DNA of 19,186 nt from an uncultured bacterium (lineage in GTDB: Bacteria > Krumholzibacteriota > Krumholzibacteriia > LZORAL124-64-63): contig CAINDZ010000466.1 in the NCBI GenBank assembly GCA_903847545.1, positions 1 through 19,186 of the forward strand. Direction: 5' to 3'. The notes below the pieces were generated by a model that was not told the origin of the DNA, searched no databases, and worked only from the letters and a program-made list of their open reading frames with translations. Position 1 is the stretch's first letter, and every line of letters begins with the position of its first letter. Of the stretch, positions 14,248 through 19,186 are shown piece after piece. Made by a program: the position numbers and the translations under genes.

Positions 14248-17200
14248 TCAGGGATCGTCGTCGTCGATCACGCCGTTGGCCTCGACCGGCGTGCCCAGCA
14301 CAGCGTTGGTCGGCGAGGCCGCCAGGCGCAGCACCATGATCTCCTGGTTCTCGTGCACCAGGTCCTGCACCGTGGGCACGGTGATGACGCGGGTGGTCGA
14401 GCCGGCGGGGATCGTCCACGGGCCGGTGGGTGCCGTGTAGTCGCCCGCGCCCTGCGTGGAGCCGTCCAGCGCGAGCACGTTGAACGTCACCGGCACGATC
14501 GACTGGCGGTCCATCGACACGGTGAACGACAGGGTGCCGCCCTCGGTGACCGCGGGGCCGGCGGTGATGGTCAGCACCGGCTGGTCGCTGTCGAGGATGC
14601 TGCCGGTGGCCGACGGGGTGGCGCCCACGACCGCGTTGGTCGGGTTGGTGATGGTGATCGTGAAGCTCTCGCTGGCCAGCTCGGGGCCGGCGTCGTCGAT
14701 GGTCGGCACGTTGACGGTCAGGTTCGACTGGCCGGCCGGCACCGTGTAGGGGCCGGTCGCCGCGCTGACGAAGTCGATGCCCGAGCCGGCGGCCGTGCCG
14801 TTGGTGAACTGCACGAAGAACTGGATGGCGGCCTCGCTGGTCCAGGCCAGGTGCACCGTGAAGGCGATGTCCGTGCCCTCGACGGCCGAGGCGGGCCCGG
14901 TGAACGACAGCGGCGACGGGTCGCCGTCCGTGATCGTGCCGGTGGCGCTGTTGAAGCCGCTGAGCGTGGCGTTGGCCGGCGTGATCAACGTGGTGGTGAA
15001 CGTCTCGGTGGCGTTGTCGCCGCCGTCGGCCGCGATGGTCGGCACCGGCACGTTGATCGTCGTCGAGCCGGCCGGGATCGTGAACGGACCCGTGTTCGAG
15101 CCGTTGATGTCGCTGAGCACGTTGGCCGTGGCGCTGGAATACTGCGTGCGGAAGGTGATCGGCGACGTCGAGGCCGCGGTCAGCGTGACCGGGAACACGG
15201 CATTCTGGCCCTCGACCACGACCGGGGCGGCGGCGATCGACAGGCGCGGCGCGTCGACGATCGTTAGGTCCAGGCCGGTGACGCCCAGCGCCACGTTCGC
15301 CCCCGCGATGGCGGCCCGCAGGACCTCGTCCACCTCGCCCGTCAGCTGGTCGTCCAGCAGCGGCACCGTGAAGCTTACCGAGGACGTGAAGGCCGGGATG
15401 GTCTGCGCGCCGTTCTGGGTGAACGTGTAGTCCACGCCGGCGCCCTGCGACGTGCCGGGCAGCAGCGTCAGGTTGAAGCTCGTGGCCGACTGGCGCTGCG
15501 TGGTCAGGCTGACGGTGAAGGTGATGGTGCTGCCCTCGTTCGCGCGGGCCAGCACGGCGCCCAGGTTGATCGACGGGAACTCGTCGTCCGTGATGGCGCA
15601 GAAGGCGTCGGCCTCGGCGGCGTTCAGCACCGCGTTGGCGGGCGCCGAGAGGTGCAGCACGAAGGTCTCGTTGTCGTCGTCCCAGGCGTCGTCGTGCAGG
15701 GTCACCGGCACGTTCACGCTGCCCTGGCCGGCGGCGATGGTGAAGACCTGGCCCACGGCCGTGTAGTCGGTGGCCGAGCTGGCCGTCTGGTCGACGGTGT
15801 CGGCGCGGAACGTGACGTCGCCGGTGCTGGTGACGGCCTGGCCCAGCGCGTTGACCAGGCGCACGGCGAACACCGCCTGCGTCGCCGACTCGTTCACCGC
15901 GACGTCTGCCACGGCCAGGAACGGCTGGTCGTCGTCGACCACCGTGGCGGTGGCGACCAGGCCCGCGAAGCCGGGCTGGCTGCCGCTGTCGATGCGCAGG
16001 CGGAAGTACTCGTGCAGCGCCTCGGCCTGCGAGCCGGCCTGCAGCGTGACCGGGAAGGTGGCCGTGGTGGCCGCTGCGGGGATGGTCCACGTGGCGCCGG
16101 TGGCCGCCGTGTAGTCGGTGCCCGCGGCCGCGTCCTCCTGGCCCGTGGGCGAGCCGAGGCCGTCGCCGGCCAGCGTCGAGACGGCCAGCGTCACCGGCAC
16201 GTTGTACGGCGCCTGCAGGCGCAGCGTGAAGACGGCGGTGCCGCCGGCCTCGTCGACCGTGACGCCGTCCAGCTCGATGAGCTGCGGGTCGTCGTCGACG
16301 ATGGTGCCCGTGACCGGCGTGCCGGCCCAGTGCGCGTTGGCCGAGACCTGCGACAGGTTCGCGGTGAAGGTCTCGTCGCCCTCGTGGAAGGCGTCCGCCA
16401 GCAGGACCACCGGGATGACGCGCTGCGTCTGGCCCGCGGCAATGAAGAACGGCGCGCTGACGGCGGTGTAGTCGGCGCCGCTGGTCGCGGTGCCCGCCGT
16501 GGTCGCGAACGTGAAGGTGACCGGGATCGGCTCCGCGTGCGGGATGCTGACCACGAACTGCGCCGAGCCGGCGTCCTCGGCAGCCGGCACGACCGTCATC
16601 GTCAACGTGGTCTGGTCGTCGTCGAGCACGGCGCAGGACAGGCGATCGTCGGCGCCGATCATGGCGTTGGCCAGGCCGGTCAGGACCACCTCGAAGGCCT
16701 CGTCGTCCTCGAGGTCGTCATCGTCGATGACCTGCAGGTGCACCAGTCGAACCAGCGGGTCGCCCGGCTGGAAGGTGATGTCCTGGTCGATGGCGGTGAA
16801 GTCGGCGCCGCCGGCGGCCGTGCCGTCGACGGTGGCCAGGTGCAACTGCACCGGCAGCGAGCTGGCGTGGTTCAGCACGACCTGGAAATCGGCCGTGGTG
16901 CCGGGCGCCGCCTCGGACAGCGACAACCCGCCCATCGCCACGGGCCGCAGCGTGGCCACGGGCGGCAGCGTGTTGTTGTACACGGTCGCGATCACGTCGG
17001 CGATGTCGAGACCGGGGCCGTACAGCGGGTCGCTCGACGCGGCCGCGTGGCTGATCGTGATCGACAGGTCGTCGGCGTCCACGAGGTCGAGGTCGGACCA
17101 CAGCCGGATGACCTGCTCCTGGTCCCAGTTCGCCGTCGTGAACGTGACGACCGACGGCACGATGTGGAACGTCGGGTCGACCGGCGACGGCGTGATGGTG

Positions 17201-17802
17201 ATGGTGACGCTCGCCGTGGGCTGCGAGGTCAGGCGCAGGTGGTACTTCTGCTCGAGCACACCCTCGGCGGACTCGATCAGGTGCAGCGAGGTCTCCGAGA
17301 CGATGACGCCGGCATTGTCGTTGTCGGCGATCACCAGCGGCACCAGGCCGACGCCGCCCTGCCCGTCGAACGCCGCGTCGTTCGAGCGCGCCAGCACGGT
17401 CAGCGCATCCGCCTGCGTGCCCTCCTGCAGCAGGTCGTCGACCGCCGAGATCGTCGCCGTGCGGGCCCGCGCCCACTCGTCGTCGACCGGCGGGAAGACC
17501 AGCACCGCGGGCTCGGCCACGGCCTGCCCGCCGACGGCCTCGAGGTCCACGCGCACCGTGTCGTCGGGCACCATCAGCAGCGTCACCGTCAGCGTGCGCG
17601 TGGCGCCGCCCTCGGCCAGCCGCAGCGTGTCGACGGCGACGGTCATGATCTTCTGCTCGGGCGCGAACGCGTTCCAGTCGTTGTCCTTGTTGTCGCAGCC
17701 GGCGGCCAGGCCCAGCACCACCGCGGCCAGCAGGGCGAGCGCCGGCAGCCACGACCGCCGGTCGCCCCGCCTCGTCACCGCGATGCCCTGCCATCCGTTC
17801 AC
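14248..17802 (-). CDS. Large lipoprotein with about ten Calx-beta-like repeats
   Basis: This 1184-residue protein is predicted to be lipidated at C36 (LAAGC lipobox after an RR-containing, hydrophobic signal). The mature protein is a chain of about ten tandem domains of 105-120 residues resembling Calx-beta repeats, which bind calcium and occur in bacterial adhesins and surface proteins. Each repeat shows EGG or EA near the start, a GTA...GADYTA-type strand, IPAG or FQPG, and most end in an acidic D-D-D linker (VIADND, VLDDDQ, TIVDDDP, VVDDDQ, ITDDE, VIDDDDP). The protein ends right after the tenth repeat, with no C-terminal anchor or sorting domain. An Asp follows the lipidated Cys (CDNKDND). 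The GTG at 17802 is preferred because GAGGTG ends six bases upstream; a GTG three codons earlier (17811) is an alternative. The ribosome site overlaps the stop of the preceding gene, so translation is probably coupled. Confidence 0.88.
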   Translation of the reverse strand: MNGWQGIAVTRRGDRRSWLPALALLAAVVLGLAAGCDNKDNDWNAFAPEQKIMTVAVDTLRLAEGGATRTLTVTLLMVPDDTVRVDLEAVGGQAVAEPAVLVFPPVDDEWARARTATISAVDDLLQEGTQADALTVLARSNDAAFDGQGGVGLVPLVIADNDNAGVIVSETSLHLIESAEGVLEQKYHLRLTSQPTASVTITITPSPVDPTFHIVPSVVTFTTANWDQEQVIRLWSDLDLVDADDLSITISHAAASSDPLYGPGLDIADVIATVYNNTLPPVATLRPVAMGGLSLSEAAPGTTADFQVVLNHASSLPVQLHLATVDGTAAGGADFTAIDQDITFQPGDPLVRLVHLQVIDDDDLEDDEAFEVVLTGLANAMIGADDRLSCAVLDDDQTTLTMTVVPAAEDAGSAQFVVSIPHAEPIPVTFTFATTAGTATSGADYTAVSAPFFIAAGQTQRVIPVVLLADAFHEGDETFTANLSQVSANAHWAGTPVTGTIVDDDPQLIELDGVTVDEAGGTAVFTLRLQAPYNVPVTLAVSTLAGDGLGSPTGQEDAAAGTDYTAATGATWTIPAAATTATFPVTLQAGSQAEALHEYFRLRIDSGSQPGFAGLVATATVVDDDQPFLAVADVAVNESATQAVFAVRLVNALGQAVTSTGDVTFRADTVDQTASSATDYTAVGQVFTIAAGQGSVNVPVTLHDDAWDDDNETFVLHLSAPANAVLNAAEADAFCAITDDEFPSINLGAVLARANEGSTITFTVSLTTQRQSATSFNLTLLPGTSQGAGVDYTFTQNGAQTIPAFTSSVSFTVPLLDDQLTGEVDEVLRAAIAGANVALGVTGLDLTIVDAPRLSIAAAPVVVEGQNAVFPVTLTAASTSPITFRTQYSSATANVLSDINGSNTGPFTIPAGSTTINVPVPTIAADGGDNATETFTTTLITPANATLSGFNSATGTITDGDPSPLSFTGPASAVEGTDIAFTVHLAWTSEAAIQFFVQFTNGTAAGSGIDFVSAATGPYTVPAGQSNLTVNVPTIDDAGPELASESFTITITNPTNAVVGATPSATGSILDSDQPVLTITAGPAVTEGGTLSFTVSMDRQSIVPVTFNVLALDGSTQGAGDYTAPTGPWTIPAGSTTRVITVPTVQDLVHENQEIMVLRLAASPTNAVLGTPVEANGVIDDDDP

Positions 17803-17812
17803 GCGCGCCACC

Positions 17813-18922
17813 TCAATAGAAGGCCACGCCCAGCGCCGCCGCGGGCGCCAGGCCGTGCCAGTGATCGGTCTCGACGGGCTGCGCCCACCACTGCAGCGCC
17901 TCGACCACGCCGCACAGGCCGACGCGCACGCCGCGTCCGGCCGCCACCTCGCGCATGGCCACCAGGCGCAGGCCCGCGCCGAACATGCGGTAGTCGCGGC
18001 CGCGGTAGCGCAGCAGCTCGGTGCCGTCCAGCACCGCGCCGGCGCCGGCCACCAGCGACAGGCTGACCTGCGTGTCGCCGGTCGGGCTGAGCCTGCCGAT
18101 GCCGTAGCCGACGGTCAGGCGATGGAAGAACACGTCGCTCGAGCGGCCGGGCGCCAGCACCTGGTCGGTCTGGTACCGGTTGCCGTCCCAGCCCAGCGTG
18201 ATCTCGCGGTAGGGCAGCCAGTTCTCACTGCTGTCCAGGCGGCGCGGGTAGTGGCTGCGCCAGGCCAGGGCCACGCCCAGGCCGGGGTCGACGCCCGTCA
18301 CGCCGCCGGCGGCCGCCGGGTCGTCCTTGAAGTGGGCCCCCAGCATGGCGGGCACGACGACGCGCCCGACCAGGCGCGGCACCAGCAGCAGCGAGTCGGC
18401 CGTCGCGATGCGCAGCCGGCCCGAGCGTTCCTCCCACGCGGGGTTGAGCGTGTTGGCGATCTCGAACGACAGCCCGCCGCCGGGCTTGCCGCGGAACTGG
18501 GCGTAGACCAGGAACTTGTCGACCCCCAGCAGGATGTCGTAGCCCGGGTCGAAGTCCTCCGGCACGTAGCGCCAGTCGCGCATCTCGTACACGACGTCGA
18601 CGGCGGTGTCGTAGACCAGCACCTGGTACAGGCCGTTCGGCACCAGCTTGTCGCCCGGCACGATGAACTGTCCGGGGTACCCGCGGTCGACGTCCGCGTA
18701 CAGGCAGTTCCCCCCGTGCAGGCACAATTCCACCTCGCCATGGGGGAAAAAGTTGCCGTCCGGGTCCTGGATGCTGAAGCGGAGGAAGTGCGGGGGACGA
18801 CCGTCGACGGTGCCCGCCTGGACGATGCCGGGCAGCAGCGCGCACACCGCCACAAGGGCGGCAATCAGCCCCTGCAGGGCCTTCTGCGCTGGTGTTGTCG
18901 TCCTGGCGGACGGCAGCCGCAT
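17813..18922 (-). CDS. Signal-peptide protein, probable outer-membrane beta-barrel, unknown function
   Basis: This is a 369-residue protein with a clear signal peptide (hydrophobic stretch residues 16-34, likely cleavage after VQA36). The next hundred or so residues look like a beta-sandwich, FLRFSIQDPDGNFFPHGEVELCL and LYQVLVYDTAVDVVYEMRDW, with a Cys pair (LCLHGGNCLY). From about residue 150 the sequence alternates polar and hydrophobic residues with Gly and aromatics, and ends in AALGVAFY. A terminal aromatic after alternating residues is typical of outer-membrane barrels. The ATG at 18922 has GAGAGG six bases upstream (minus strand); the frame is open further to 19003 but without a ribosome site. 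It is followed after 10 bases by the Calx-beta lipoprotein gene. I do not recognise a named family. Confidence 0.75.
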   Translation of the reverse strand: MRLPSARTTTPAQKALQGLIAALVAVCALLPGIVQAGTVDGRPPHFLRFSIQDPDGNFFPHGEVELCLHGGNCLYADVDRGYPGQFIVPGDKLVPNGLYQVLVYDTAVDVVYEMRDWRYVPEDFDPGYDILLGVDKFLVYAQFRGKPGGGLSFEIANTLNPAWEERSGRLRIATADSLLLVPRLVGRVVVPAMLGAHFKDDPAAAGGVTGVDPGLGVALAWRSHYPRRLDSSENWLPYREITLGWDGNRYQTDQVLAPGRSSDVFFHRLTVGYGIGRLSPTGDTQVSLSLVAGAGAVLDGTELLRYRGRDYRMFGAGLRLVAMREVAAGRGVRVGLCGVVEALQWWAQPVETDHWHGLAPAAALGVAFY

Positions 18923-19111
18923 GGTCGTCCTCTCGGCATTCGGTGCATTTCCGGGCAGCGGCCCTCGCCGCGCCGGGCCCGTGATTCCGGGGCGGGACTG
19001 CAAGGTGCGTTCCAGCCGGTCGCGCCATCGATTCTAGTGATTGGACAAAGGCCGGCGGGCGGGTAGGATCGGCCGGACATCACCCAACCACTCCCCGGCA
19101 GGAGGTCCCGG
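18923..19111. other. Divergent intergenic region between barrel protein and lipoprotein genes
   Basis: These 189 bases separate two outward-reading envelope genes. They hold a promoter for the plus-strand lipoprotein gene (19041-19069) and both ribosome sites. I found no convincing promoter hexamers for the minus-strand operon, though TAGAAT (minus strand, 19033-19038) could serve as a -10 with a poor -35. Confidence 0.5.
19041..19069 (+). promoter_or_regulatory. Predicted sigma70-type promoter of the lipoprotein gene at 19112
   Basis: TTGGAC (19041-19046) and TAGGAT (19064-19069) are spaced by exactly 17 bases. The start of transcription would be near 19076, leaving a leader of about 36 bases that contains GGAGG. 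The hexamers match consensus 3/6 and 4/6. Confidence 0.4.
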
Positions 19112-19186
19112 ATGCGCCCCACGCTTCGCTTCCTCGTTCTGACGCTGATGGTCCTGGCCGCCCTCTTCGGCGGCTGCTCCCACGAC
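19112..19186 (+). CDS. Lipoprotein, N-terminal fragment (truncated by window end)
   Basis: Only 25 codons are visible, beginning MRPTLRFLVLTLMVLAALF and ending GGCSHD. This is a textbook lipoprotein signal: two early arginines, a long hydrophobic core and a GGC lipobox with lipidation at C22. The ATG has a perfect GGAGG (19101-19105) six bases upstream and a plausible promoter before that, so the start is well supported. Function cannot be judged, as the mature protein lies beyond the window. Confidence 0.8.
   Translation, partial: MRPTLRFLVLTLMVLAALFGGCSHD

Noticed and set aside
15652..18066. 804-codon plus-strand frame, and another from 16490 to 19066, opposite the Calx-beta and barrel genes
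   Set aside because: Both are Arg/Gly/Val-rich or Ser/Thr/Ala-rich mirror images of the repeat protein and cannot both be real. The minus-strand proteins have signal peptides and ordered repeats.

Overview
The window is GC-rich, free-living-type bacterial DNA with densely packed genes, Shine-Dalgarno sites in front of most starts, and many GTG or TTG starts. I see no rRNA, tRNA, CRISPR array, transposase or phage gene. The best hints of lineage are a secreted glucanase ending in an 'HPNPFNPST...' FlgD-like module (the C-terminal sorting-type domain common in FCB-group phyla) and a giant Calx-beta lipoprotein. With the high GC this suggests a poorly cultivated lineage such as Eisenbacteria or Krumholzibacteriota. 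That placement is inference, not proof.

Layout. 2-826 (+) is the C-terminal end of an RND efflux pump subunit. 931-1398 (+) is a small membrane protein, converging with a GT87-type membrane glycosyltransferase (1386-2630, -). 2850-4769 (+) is a secreted GH16 laminarinase-type enzyme with Ig-like, CBM6 and FlgD-like modules, behind an AT-rich promoter patch. 4864-5997 (-) is an orphan YhcG/DUF1016 PD-(D/E)XK nuclease of lower GC, bracketed by related hairpins and carrying a perfect internal palindrome. 6184-6924 and 6966-7637 (-) are a SAM methyltransferase and an inorganic pyrophosphatase in one likely operon (pyrophosphatase first). Diverging from them, 7878-11388 (+) holds moaA, moeA and pyrC, closely spaced, with moeA and pyrC overlapping by ATGA.

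From 18922 back to 11423 (-) run four genes: a signal-peptide protein that looks like an outer-membrane barrel, a 1184-aa lipoprotein made of about ten Calx-beta repeats that is tightly coupled to it, a MOSC-domain (YcbX/mARC-type) molybdenum protein, and an aspartate ammonia-lyase fused to an N-terminal cyclic-nucleotide-binding-like domain. A divergent lipoprotein gene starts at 19112 and leaves the window.

How they fit. moaA and moeA make and load the molybdenum cofactor, and the MOSC protein across the convergent junction probably uses it. The glucanase, the barrel/Calx-beta pair and the truncated lipoprotein are envelope or extracellular functions. The aspartase fusion links aspartate/fumarate metabolism to a possible small-ligand sensor and is the most unusual protein here. 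No gene-free stretch exceeds 300 bases; the longest are 2631-2849, 5998-6183, 7638-7877 and 18923-19111, and each is described below.
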